A DNA stretch of 64,000 nucleotides, from contig NZ_BQXM01000008.1 of NCBI RefSeq assembly GCF_022836495.1, positions 62,001-126,000 of the forward strand, in the 5' to 3' direction. Below the pieces are notes generated by a model that saw only the letters and a list, made by a program, of their open reading frames with translations, did not search any database and had not been told where the DNA came from. Below are positions 56,987 to 64,000 of the stretch, one piece after another. Position 1 is the stretch's first letter. Each line of letters starts with the position of its first letter. The stretch comes from Desulforhabdus sp. TSK (lineage in GTDB: Bacteria; Desulfobacterota; Syntrophobacteria; Syntrophobacterales; Syntrophobacteraceae). The translations under genes and the position numbers were made by a program.

Positions 56987-58159
56987 TCAGATACCCGCCT
57001 TCTCGCGAAGGGCTTCCACCATGTCCGTCTTTTCCCACGAAAAATCGGGGTCGTTCCGGCCGAAGTGGCCGTAACACGACGTCTTTCGGTAGATGGGGCG
57101 GAGCAGCCTCAGATGGCTGACCATGTTGGACGGCTTGAAGCTGAAAAGCTCCCGAACGATCTCGGAAATGCGGTCGGCGGGAATTTTGCCGGTTCCAAAG
57201 GTATCGATCATGAGGGAAACAGGCTCGGCCACGCCGATGCTGTAGGCAACCTGTACTTCCACGCGGTCGGCGAGTCCCGCCGCGACGATGTTCTTGGCGA
57301 CGTAGCGGGCCATGTACGATGCCGTGCGGTCGACCTTGGAGGGGTCCTTCCCCGAGAAGCATCCGCCGCCGTGGCTTCCCTGGCCCCCGTAGGTGTCGGC
57401 GATGATCTTGCGCCCCGTCAGGCCGCAGTCGCCCATGGGGCCGCCGATGACAAAGCGCCCGGTGGAATTGATATAAAACTTGGTCTTGTCGTCGATCAAT
57501 TCCGCCGGAATGACTTTCTTGACGACCTCTTCGATGATGCCTTCCCGGATGTTCTTGTAAGAGACGGCGGGGGTGTGCTGGGCGGCGATGACGATGGTAT
57601 CCACCCGCTTGGGCTGGTGGTGATCGTGGTATTCGACGGTGACCTGGCTTTTTCCGTCGGGGCGCAGGAAATCGAGCACTCCGTTTTTGCGCACTTCCGC
57701 GAGCTTGCGCGTGAGGCGGTGGGCATAATAGATGGGCATGGGCATGAGCACCGGCGTCTCGTTGCAGGCGAATCCGAACATCAAGCCCTGGTCCCCGGCT
57801 CCCTGTTCTTCGAACATCCCTTCCCCGGGGTTCACGCCCATGGCGATATCGGGCGACTGTTTGTCGATGCTGGTGAGCACCGAGCAGGTTGCCCAGTCGA
57901 ACCCCATGTCGGAATCGTTGTATCCGATGTCCTTGATGGTCTGTCTCACGATGTCGGGAATATCCACCCAGGACGAAGTCGTGATCTCACCGGCGACGAA
58001 GGCCAGGCCGGTCGTTACCAGGGTCTCGCAGGCCACGCGTGCCGCCTTGTCCTGCTGGAGGATGGCATCCAGGATGGAGTCCGAAATCTGGTCGGAAACC
58101 TTATCGGGATGCCCTTCGGTTACGGATTCTGAAGTGAACAAAAAATGACTCATGGACAT
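56987..58159 (-). CDS. metK: S-adenosylmethionine synthase
   Basis: 390 residues; ATG 58153 (two codons in) would give the typical ATGA overlap with panD, so either start is possible. Motifs are [32 protein letters not shown] (signature GAGDQG), [24 protein letters not shown], and [26 protein letters not shown] (GGG[A]FSGKD with Cys for Ala). It forms SAM from methionine and ATP. It is followed downstream by ahcY. Confidence 0.97.
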   Translation of the reverse strand: MSMSHFLFTSESVTEGHPDKVSDQISDSILDAILQQDKAARVACETLVTTGLAFVAGEITTSSWVDIPDIVRQTIKDIGYNDSDMGFDWATCSVLTSIDKQSPDIAMGVNPGEGMFEEQGAGDQGLMFGFACNETPVLMPMPIYYAHRLTRKLAEVRKNGVLDFLRPDGKSQVTVEYHDHHQPKRVDTIVIAAQHTPAVSYKNIREGIIEEVVKKVIPAELIDDKTKFYINSTGRFVIGGPMGDCGLTGRKIIADTYGGQGSHGGGCFSGKDPSKVDRTASYMARYVAKNIVAAGLADRVEVQVAYSIGVAEPVSLMIDTFGTGKIPADRISEIVRELFSFKPSNMVSHLRLLRPIYRKTSCYGHFGRNDPDFSWEKTDMVEALREKAGI

Positions 58160-58524
58160 GATGAAATCTTCTCCTTCTTGTAAGGCTTGTTATTCTCACC
58201 CAGGAGGACCACCTTGGGCTCGTGGTTTGCGATTTCATGCTCCTCGTAGTGGGCATAGGTGACGATGATGATGAGGTCTCCCCTGGCTCCCATCCGGGCC
58301 GCCGCTCCATTCAGGCAAAAATCCCCTTTTCCTGCGGGTCCCGGAATGGCATAGGTGTCAAACCGCGCGCCGTTGTGGACGTTGTAGACCTTGATCTGTT
58401 CATAAGGGAGGATGTCCGCGGCCTTCATGAGCTCCTCATCGATGGTGAGGCTGCCTTCGTAATGGAGGTCGGCGTCGGTGACGCGTGCGCGGTGTATTTT
58501 GGATTTGAGCAGCAAGCGTTGCAT
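58150..58524 (-). CDS. panD: Aspartate 1-decarboxylase proenzyme
   Basis: 124 residues. HYEGSLTID at about residues 21-29 contains the Gly-Ser self-cleavage site that yields the pyruvoyl group; [35 protein letters not shown] completes the family pattern. It makes beta-alanine for pantothenate. It overlaps metK by up to 10 bases and lies 45 bases after panC. Confidence 0.97.
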   Translation of the reverse strand: MQRLLLKSKIHRARVTDADLHYEGSLTIDEELMKAADILPYEQIKVYNVHNGARFDTYAIPGPAGKGDFCLNGAAARMGARGDLIIIVTYAHYEEHEIANHEPKVVLLGENNKPYKKEKISSCP

Positions 58525-58569
58525 TGTTTTCTCCTGAAGTCATGGAATGCGGTTTGAAAGAAGTGTCCT

Positions 58570-59421
58570 TCACGCGGAAGCATTTAAAACGCGGTTGTCG
58601 ATGAGGCGGGTGGCTCCCACAAAGACAGCCAGGGCCAAGAGGACGGGACCCTCTATTTGCGAAGCCTCCTGGAGTGTCTCGGGGTGGCGCATTTCCGCAT
58701 AATCGATGCGCATGTCTTTTCCTGCTTCCAGAATGTTCCTGACCCGGGCCAGGACCGCCGCGCTGTTCCTTTCTCCCTGCCGGACCAGTGTTTGAGCTTC
58801 CCTCAAGGATTGACTCAGTCGTAATGCATTCTTTCGCTGCTCGGAATTCAAATAGACGTTCCGGCTGCTCATGGCCAGACCATCCTCCTCCCTGACAATG
58901 GGATGGCCGAGAATTTCAATGTCCATGTTGAGGTCTTTGACCATTCTGCGGATGGCAACGAGCTGCTGAAAGTCTTTTTCCCCAAATATGGCCGTGTGGG
59001 GCTTCACGATGTGGAAGAGCTTGCCCACGACCGTGGTGACGCCCTGAAAATGCCCGGGGCGGCTCTTGCCGCACAGGGGGCGCGTCACTTCCGTGACTTC
59101 TATGTGGGTTTGATATCCCTCGGGGTACATGTCCGTCGCCGAAGGTGAAAAAGCGACATCGACGCCGACTTCCTTCGCCAGGCGGACGTCGCGCTCCATG
59201 TCTCGCGGGTACCGTTCGAAATCCTCTCCGGGACCGAACTGTATGGGGTTGACAAATACACTCATCACGACAATGTCTGCATGATTCCGGGCTTTCTGCA
59301 TCAAAGTCAGATGTCCCCTGTGCAGATAGCCCATGGTGGGCACCAGGGCGATCCTTTTTCCTTCCCGACGCCAGGCGTCGGCCTGCTGCTGCATCTCGGA
59401 AACCTTTTCGATGATGCGCAT
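58570..59421 (-). CDS. panC: Pantothenate synthetase
   Basis: 283 residues. Nucleotide-binding VPTMGYLHRGHLTLMQKAR, VSVFVNPIQFGPGEDFERYPRD, GHFQGVTTVVGKLFHIVKP, FGEKDFQQLVAIRRMV and MSSRNVYLN are diagnostic. It joins pantoate and beta-alanine with ATP; PanD next door supplies beta-alanine. GAAGGAGAACC precedes ATG 59421. panB is not in the window. Confidence 0.97.
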   Translation of the reverse strand: MRIIEKVSEMQQQADAWRREGKRIALVPTMGYLHRGHLTLMQKARNHADIVVMSVFVNPIQFGPGEDFERYPRDMERDVRLAKEVGVDVAFSPSATDMYPEGYQTHIEVTEVTRPLCGKSRPGHFQGVTTVVGKLFHIVKPHTAIFGEKDFQQLVAIRRMVKDLNMDIEILGHPIVREEDGLAMSSRNVYLNSEQRKNALRLSQSLREAQTLVRQGERNSAAVLARVRNILEAGKDMRIDYAEMRHPETLQEASQIEGPVLLALAVFVGATRLIDNRVLNASA

Positions 59422-59781
59422 GGGTTCTCCTTCTTGTGCTGAGTCGGACCTGCTCCGATTCTACATCCGTTCCATGGCCGCAATGCCACGGAAGCCTCAA
59501 AATGTTTCTGGTCGTTTCGTCCCGGTTCCAGCTCAATCCAGGCGAAAACCAATCCTGATAAAACCGGCTGTTCAGTAACAAGGGAGCTCATTTTTGTCAA
59601 GAATTATATCGAATTGGGAGAGCCACTCGCTCCCTTGCCGGAACGACCCGAGGGAGGGGCGGGAAGAAGGTCTTAACGGGGGAATTTATCAGAATGAGAA
59701 TGGCTGCTTCGATACGCGCATCTTTATCTTGATAAATGGCTGGATGATCGTATAGAAATTTTGATGGCTGATTACGGCCTA

Positions 59782-59938
59782 TAAGAGGCTGTCTAAAAAA
59801 TGAGTCAATCACTCTGAACATGCACCTTGTTTTGTCATTCCGGCGGTTCTTAAGCCGGAATCCAGGTTTTTCGTTGGGGTGGATTCCGGCTAAAAGACTG
59901 CCGGAATGACGAGGAAACGAATTTTTAGAAAGCCTCAG
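59782..59938. mobile_element. MITE-like palindromic element with GAGGCTGTCTAAAAA ends
   Basis: The left end GAGGCTGTCTAAAAA (from 59785) is mirrored by TTTTTAGAAAGCCTC (to ~59938), and the interior is a CATTCCGG palindrome (59834-59910). It is non-coding, about 150 bases, with terminal inverted repeats, hence MITE-like. The first 31 bases (59782-59812) recur in inverted orientation at 61793-61823 with three mismatches. Confidence 0.75.
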
Positions 59939-59967
59939 GCAGCTGACAAATAATAGGGTACCAAACC

Positions 59968-60040
59968 TGTAGGAGCGGCTTCCAGCCGCGATTCTACCGA
60001 GATTCGGCCATTCCTGTCGCGGCTGGAAGCCGCTCCTACA
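59968..60040. repeat. REPIN-like palindrome, copy 7 (ggcttccagcc arms)
   Basis: TGTAGGAGCGGCTTCCAG ... CTGGAAGCCGCTCCTACA, preceded by an outer end GGCAGCTGACAAATAATAG (from about 59939/59949) shared with copy 4. It lies about 60 bases before the GT4 gene and may affect its expression. The whole 59422-60098 gap is occupied by repeats. Confidence 0.88.
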
Positions 60041-60098
60041 GGTTCACCAACAAGTCGGGATCTCATCCGCTTGGAGTACATCAGGAGGCTAGTCGTTG

Positions 60099-61577
60099 AT
60101 GCAGCAGACTTTACCCCATTCAGCTTGTCCCGGCGTTCCAAGCCCTTTCGGTCCGCCAGGGGATAGGCCCCGCCTCCTGATGGTTCTCCCGTGGCTGACG
60201 GTGGGGGGCTCCGACAAGTTCAACCTGGACCTGGTGCAGCAGATGACCCGAAGGGGCTGGGATGTATCCATAGCCACCACCCTCAGGGGAGACAACGCCT
60301 GGCTTCCTGAATTTTCACGCTTCACCCGGGACATTTTCATCCTGGACGACGGCCTTTCCTCGAAGGATCTGCCTGATCTTCTGAGTCAATGGATACGGCA
60401 GAGGAAGCCTCACGTGGTGATGATCTCTCAAAGCGAGCTGGGGTACTACCTGCTGCCTTCCTGGCGAAGGCAGTTTCCCGAAACGACCTTCGTGGATTAT
60501 TGCCATCTCGAGGATGAGCATTGGATGAATGGAGGCTTCCCGCGCCTGTCCATCGATCACCGCGCCGACCTCGACCTGACGCTGGTGACCAGTCAACACC
60601 TGAAACAATGGATGGTGGAGCGGGGGGCGGACGCCGAGCGTGTGGATGTCTGCACCATCAATGTCGATCCGGATGCCTGGAGACCCGACGAGACCCTGAG
60701 AGAGTCCGTGCGCAGGGAATTCGATCTCTCCGAAGGCACCCCCGTCATCCTCTATGCCGGCCGCCTCTGCCCTCAGAAGCAGCCCCGGGTCTTTGCCCAC
60801 GTCATGAAGGGCTTGCGGGAAACAAAGCGGGATTTTGTGGCGCTGGTTGCCGGGGACGGCGAAGACAGAAGCTGGCTGGAAGATTTTCTGGGCCGGCACG
60901 GCCTGTCGGACTGTGCCCGCATGCTGGGGGAGGTATCCAGCATGCGCGTGCGTGAGCTCATGGCGGCTGCGGATATTTTCTTTCTCCCCTCCAGGTGGGA
61001 AGGCATTGCCCTCACCTTTTATGAAGCCATGGCCTGCGGTTTGGTGGTCGTGGGTGCGGATGTGGGAGGCCAGCGGGAGCTGGTGACCGAAGAGTGCGGT
61101 ATCCTGGTGCCCGTGGGGGATACAGAGCGGGAAACGGCTCTTTACATCGCGGCCCTGGAGACCCTCCTGTCAGACCCCTCCAAACGCAGGGCCATGGGGC
61201 GGAATGCCCGCGAGCGCATCTGCCGGCATTTCCGCCTGGATGACATGGGAAGCAACATGACCCGCCTCCTGCACCAGGCCCGTGCCCTCCATGCCGAACG
61301 TGCTGCCGACTCACACTCAAACCTGAAGACAGGGGCATCTCTCCCCACGGGGAATGATTACTCACGGGTTCAGGAGCTTGCCGAAAAATTCTGGCCGAGA
61401 GGCAGATGCGGCTGCAGCTGCGGATATCCTGCAAAAATCACGAAGCTGCTTGTCTCCGGCAACCCGCTGATCCGGCCCGTGAGGGAATGGGTGCTCGGGC
61501 GGAGATGGCCCTGGCTTCTGCCTCTCAAGGATTTCATCAAGGAGCGGGCCGGGGGGATGAAGGATCGGCCTTCGTGA
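60099..61577 (+). CDS. GT4-family glycosyltransferase
   Basis: 492 residues from ATG 60099 (AGGAGG ten bases upstream). GT-B fold: N-domain VLPWLTVGGSDKFNLDLVQQM near residue 32; C-domain VILYAGRLCPQKQPRVF, LVAGDGEDRSWL, FFLPSRWEGIALTFYEAMACGLVVVGADVGGQRELV with the ExxxxxxxE donor-binding pattern. A Cys-rich, basic C-terminal extension (GRCGCSCG) follows. It transfers a sugar from a nucleotide donor, probably in surface polysaccharide synthesis. The gene is enclosed by an inverted pair of repeat elements. Confidence 0.9.
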   Translation: MQQTLPHSACPGVPSPFGPPGDRPRLLMVLPWLTVGGSDKFNLDLVQQMTRRGWDVSIATTLRGDNAWLPEFSRFTRDIFILDDGLSSKDLPDLLSQWIRQRKPHVVMISQSELGYYLLPSWRRQFPETTFVDYCHLEDEHWMNGGFPRLSIDHRADLDLTLVTSQHLKQWMVERGADAERVDVCTINVDPDAWRPDETLRESVRREFDLSEGTPVILYAGRLCPQKQPRVFAHVMKGLRETKRDFVALVAGDGEDRSWLEDFLGRHGLSDCARMLGEVSSMRVRELMAAADIFFLPSRWEGIALTFYEAMACGLVVVGADVGGQRELVTEECGILVPVGDTERETALYIAALETLLSDPSKRRAMGRNARERICRHFRLDDMGSNMTRLLHQARALHAERAADSHSNLKTGASLPTGNDYSRVQELAEKFWPRGRCGCSCGYPAKITKLLVSGNPLIRPVREWVLGRRWPWLLPLKDFIKERAGGMKDRPS

Positions 61578-61600
61578 CCGCCTCAACCCGTCAATCCTGC

Positions 61601-61823
61601 TTGAAGACTGCCGGAATGACGCAACAAAATGCATGCTAAGTGCCGAGGTTCGCAATCACGCAGCCGTTTACCTTCATTTTTTGTAGGAGCGGCATCCTGC
61701 CGCGACAAAGGTTGCGGTCATCTGCTCCTGTCACGGCTGGAAGCCGTTCCTACAACGAAATGGCTGCGAATTTATGATCTTCCGCACTAAGCGTGATTGC
61801 CTCATTTCTCAGACAGCCTCTTA
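61601..61823. mobile_element. Interrupted CATTCCGG/MITE element carrying REPIN copy 8
   Basis: Read on the minus strand: GAGGCTGTCTGAGAAATGAG ... ATCACG, then a 158-base insert (61635-61792, with inverted ends GCTAAGTGC/GCACTAAGC and the hybrid REPIN core 61682-61754), then CATGCATTTTGTTGCGTCATTCCGG, which continues the element at 59782. So one repeat sits inside another. The outer end coincides with the TAA stop of the membrane protein gene. Confidence 0.75.
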
Positions 61824-64000
61824 GAAACCTGGGGACGTCGCGAGCTCGATGGATTCGAAAGCCGCTCCCAATTTTCTCGTATCCGTGCTGCCCGGGATGA
61901 CATCCGAAGGGCTCGCGACATACCCATACTCGAACTTGATTGCATTCACGCCGTCCACAAGAGCTTCCGGCGGCAGTGGAACGGCCAACCTGCCCCATTC
62001 TCCAGCATTCAATGAGAGCGTCTTCACATTGCGATCGTTCAGGTAGATCGTGACCGTTTGTCGGGGGGCCCCGGGGTAGGAGAAGGGCAGCGCACTGAAA
62101 GAGAGGACCTGGCTCTTCCTGGCATCCAGCAGGACGAAGAGCTCCGAAGTTTTTTCCGTCGACCACGCCGCCGTGCGCTCCGGTCCCATGGGCTCCGCCC
62201 AGGCCCAGCCCTTCTTCAAGTAAAGGGCCGTGTCCGTCTTCCTGAAATCGATGGTGAAAGGCGTCGGCAGCTCCGGAGCCTCCACGGCCCCCAGCCCGTA
62301 GAGAATCGTGCCATCGGAATTGCTTCGAACCTTTAAAACTTGGAAGTGCTCGTGCAGGAACCGATCCAGAGCCTTGGATTCCCCTTGGGACAACAGCTGC
62401 GTATGCACCGCGACGGTGTCAATTTTGAAAAAATGCTGCACCCATGCGGCGTAGGCCCTGTCCGCATCCGTATCACTCCTGTTCCAGGAAGACTCAAGCA
62501 GTTTAGCGGGATTTTTGAAGACATCCAGGATCCATATGCCTTCGCCGTATGAATTGTAGAATTCCGGCATCCGGGTAAAGCTCCCCGTCAGGAGGTGCTT
62601 GCGGTGAAAGATCTGGTCGAACTGATACTTGGGCACATCGGAGCGCAGGGGAATGTCGACCAGGGTGCCCTCGCCCCTAAGTAGCTCCCCTTCTGTATAC
62701 GCGTCGGGAATTTGCACCCGGTGGGTCGGGAAAGGAAGGATCAGGCTGTCGAGGAAGCATATGGCCAGGATGCTCGAAAAGACCAGCGGCTTGCAGCGCA
62801 CTCGCCGCAGGATGCCGCTGACCCCGTATCCCGCCAGGACGGCCAGGCAGAGAGAAGGCATCACCAGGAACATGCTGCAGTCCCGTATGGAATTGAGGAT
62901 GGGGAGCCGGTGCAGCAAAAGAAAAGGCATGGGCAAGGGAACGTTCGTGCCGGGGATGTAAGAAATGGCTTTGGCATGGATATGCAGCACGGGGCCGAGA
63001 GCAAGCAGGGCAAAAATCCCTCCGACAACGGTCCAGAGGATCAGCGGCTTTCTGTTGCGTTGAAAAAACGACGCCACGGCGAGGATCAGAAAAGGGTAGC
63101 CGAGATAGGCCGACTGAATGGTGGGATTGGCAAGAAGGTTTTCCCGGATTTGCCGGGTCCATGTGCCGAAAAATGAGCTGTCATGGCTGGGGAGGAAAAA
63201 CGCGAGGAGATCCACGCTCCATTCCTCCGCCTGCATCTTGGGGGAGGCAAAAGAAATTTCCTCCTGTGTGTAGATGAACCACAGGACTGGGACCAGGACG
63301 ACGCCGCAGATCCCCGCAACCCCGAGGAGCCGTTGGAAGAGCTTCCATAAGGCCGAGCGCGGTCCCTCCGCTCCACCAGAAAAAACCAGCAGGGCAAGAT
63401 AAATGAGTGCAAACATCAGCACGAAGGTCGTGTAATACCAGTAGGAAAAGCAGAGCAGCAGAAAGATCAGGCAAACCCGGTAGACATTGGCGCGCTTTTC
63501 CTCCTGGACGAGCTTCATGAAAAAAAGAATGAACAGCGGGATGAGGGGCAATGCCGTCATGATGAGGAGATGCCCCTGGGCGTTGGCCTGTTGCGGCGTG
63601 GCAAAAGCATAGGCGAACCCCGTCACATACGCTCCCGCGTCCTGCCCGATGCAGTGCCGCCCCAGGAGAAAAGCGGCGTATGCCCCCGCGGCCAGGGAGA
63701 GCAGCAGGAGAATATTTCCCGTGACGATGGGATTGAACACGGTGGCAAGGGGGATGAACAAGAGGGAAGGGTAGATGCATTGGATCCAAGCCGACACGTT
63801 CTTGATGCCCACGGGGAAAAAGACATAATCCGTATAAATCGGCAGAGCATGTAGATTGAGCAGGGAGTCCCTGATCGTCCAGAGCCACCACAGGTACCCC
63901 CAGAGGCTGTGGACCCAGGGACGATCGTGAATGTAGGACGGCATGGGGATCGACTGGCCGAGGTTCGCCACCAGCGGCCAGGTGAGAAGGCACGACCAGG
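61821..64000 (-). CDS. Large polytopic membrane protein, C-terminal soluble domain (5' end beyond window)
   Basis: At least 726 residues; a GTG at 63971 is open upstream to the window edge (TWPLV precedes it), so the true start is outside. The first ~430 residues hold about ten membrane segments, with YIHDRPWVHSLWGYLWW early on, as in YfhO- or PMT-like GT-C membrane glycosyltransferases. The last ~250 residues form a soluble part ending in a beta-sandwich-like region (RQTVTIYLNDRNVKTLSLNAGEWGRLAVPLP). It is probably linked to surface glycan assembly with the neighbouring GT4, but this is not proven. Confidence 0.65.
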   Translation of the reverse strand, partial: WSCLLTWPLVANLGQSIPMPSYIHDRPWVHSLWGYLWWLWTIRDSLLNLHALPIYTDYVFFPVGIKNVSAWIQCIYPSLLFIPLATVFNPIVTGNILLLLSLAAGAYAAFLLGRHCIGQDAGAYVTGFAYAFATPQQANAQGHLLIMTALPLIPLFILFFMKLVQEEKRANVYRVCLIFLLLCFSYWYYTTFVLMFALIYLALLVFSGGAEGPRSALWKLFQRLLGVAGICGVVLVPVLWFIYTQEEISFASPKMQAEEWSVDLLAFFLPSHDSSFFGTWTRQIRENLLANPTIQSAYLGYPFLILAVASFFQRNRKPLILWTVVGGIFALLALGPVLHIHAKAISYIPGTNVPLPMPFLLLHRLPILNSIRDCSMFLVMPSLCLAVLAGYGVSGILRRVRCKPLVFSSILAICFLDSLILPFPTHRVQIPDAYTEGELLRGEGTLVDIPLRSDVPKYQFDQIFHRKHLLTGSFTRMPEFYNSYGEGIWILDVFKNPAKLLESSWNRSDTDADRAYAAWVQHFFKIDTVAVHTQLLSQGESKALDRFLHEHFQVLKVRSNSDGTILYGLGAVEAPELPTPFTIDFRKTDTALYLKKGWAWAEPMGPERTAAWSTEKTSELFVLLDARKSQVLSFSALPFSYPGAPRQTVTIYLNDRNVKTLSLNAGEWGRLAVPLPPEALVDGVNAIKFEYGYVASPSDVIPGSTDTRKLGAAFESIELATSPGF

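Noticed and set aside
60099-61577. The repeat-bracketed segment as a complete insertion sequence
   Set aside because: No transposase is present between the inverted ends; the only gene is a glycosyltransferase. It is therefore reported as MITE-flanked, not as an IS.

Overview
The window looks like chromosome from a GC-rich, anaerobic Gram-negative bacterium, most likely of the Desulfobacterota (old Deltaproteobacteria, Syntrophobacterales-like). This is inferred from gene content: lipid A kinase LpxK and two murein transglycosylases (outer membrane), SelB and FdhD (selenocysteine and formate dehydrogenase metabolism), a stand-alone ferredoxin:thioredoxin reductase catalytic chain with a glutaredoxin-like partner, a PCP-reductase-domain protein, a MucR regulator, NtrC-type sigma-54 regulation, and many short palindromic intergenic repeats. 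No taxonomic search could be run.

Layout. 1-6140: 5' end of selB (leftward), then a rightward block of alaC, hom, an ApgM-type phosphatase-fold protein that probably acts as homoserine kinase, a YbgC-type thioesterase, hisA and yqeY. 6364-10002: dnaG-rpoD, the classical macromolecular synthesis pair. 10111-12144: promoter, tRNA-Met(CAT), a structured RNA stretch with a strong terminator, then a Nif3-family gene and a C4 zinc-ribbon coiled-coil gene. 12332-17054: prs, NCS2 permease, Nudix hydrolase, fdhD, aqpZ. 17177-20758: leftward sbcC without sbcD beside it. 21141-25840: a tight four-gene cassette encoding a GrpE-like protein, a short DnaK paralogue, a 692-residue protein of unknown family and a J-like protein lacking HPD. 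This is my best candidate for an undescribed system. 25887-27523: a sugar/aminoglycoside-kinase-like protein coupled to a DOMON-like protein. 27842-34266: a YaiI-family protein, then a ZraSR-like two-component pair divergent from a ZraP/Spy-like periplasmic protein preceded by a near-consensus sigma-54 promoter, and MltD. 34433-40130: FAU-1-type RNA-binding protein, lpxK, trxB, PCP_red protein, TIGR02757 protein, glutaredoxin-like protein and FTR. 40430-47544: MucR, a Cys-rich protein, UspA, an EndoIII-like glycosylase, a methyltransferase, ilvD, a MerR regulator with a perfect consensus promoter, and a radical SAM protein. 47725-55188: two-domain M16 peptidase, ATP-grasp-like protein, SF2 helicase, a small hypothetical gene, mltA. 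55389-59421: ahcY, metK, panD, panC (SAM cycle and pantothenate). 60099-64000: a GT4 glycosyltransferase and a large membrane protein running off the right edge, probably surface polysaccharide or glycoprotein functions.

The right half is studded with repeats of at least three families. A REPIN-like palindrome (core GTAGGAGCGGC) occurs eight times with two arm types, including hybrids. A CATTCCGG palindrome occurs three times intact plus one interrupted copy. There is also a CCCCCTTT/AAAGGGGG family. At 59782-61823 these repeats are nested and flank the GT4 gene as an inverted pair.

Limits: start codons were chosen by eye from Shine-Dalgarno sites, overlaps and family habit. Family assignments are from recognisable motifs and similarity held in memory, not from searches.
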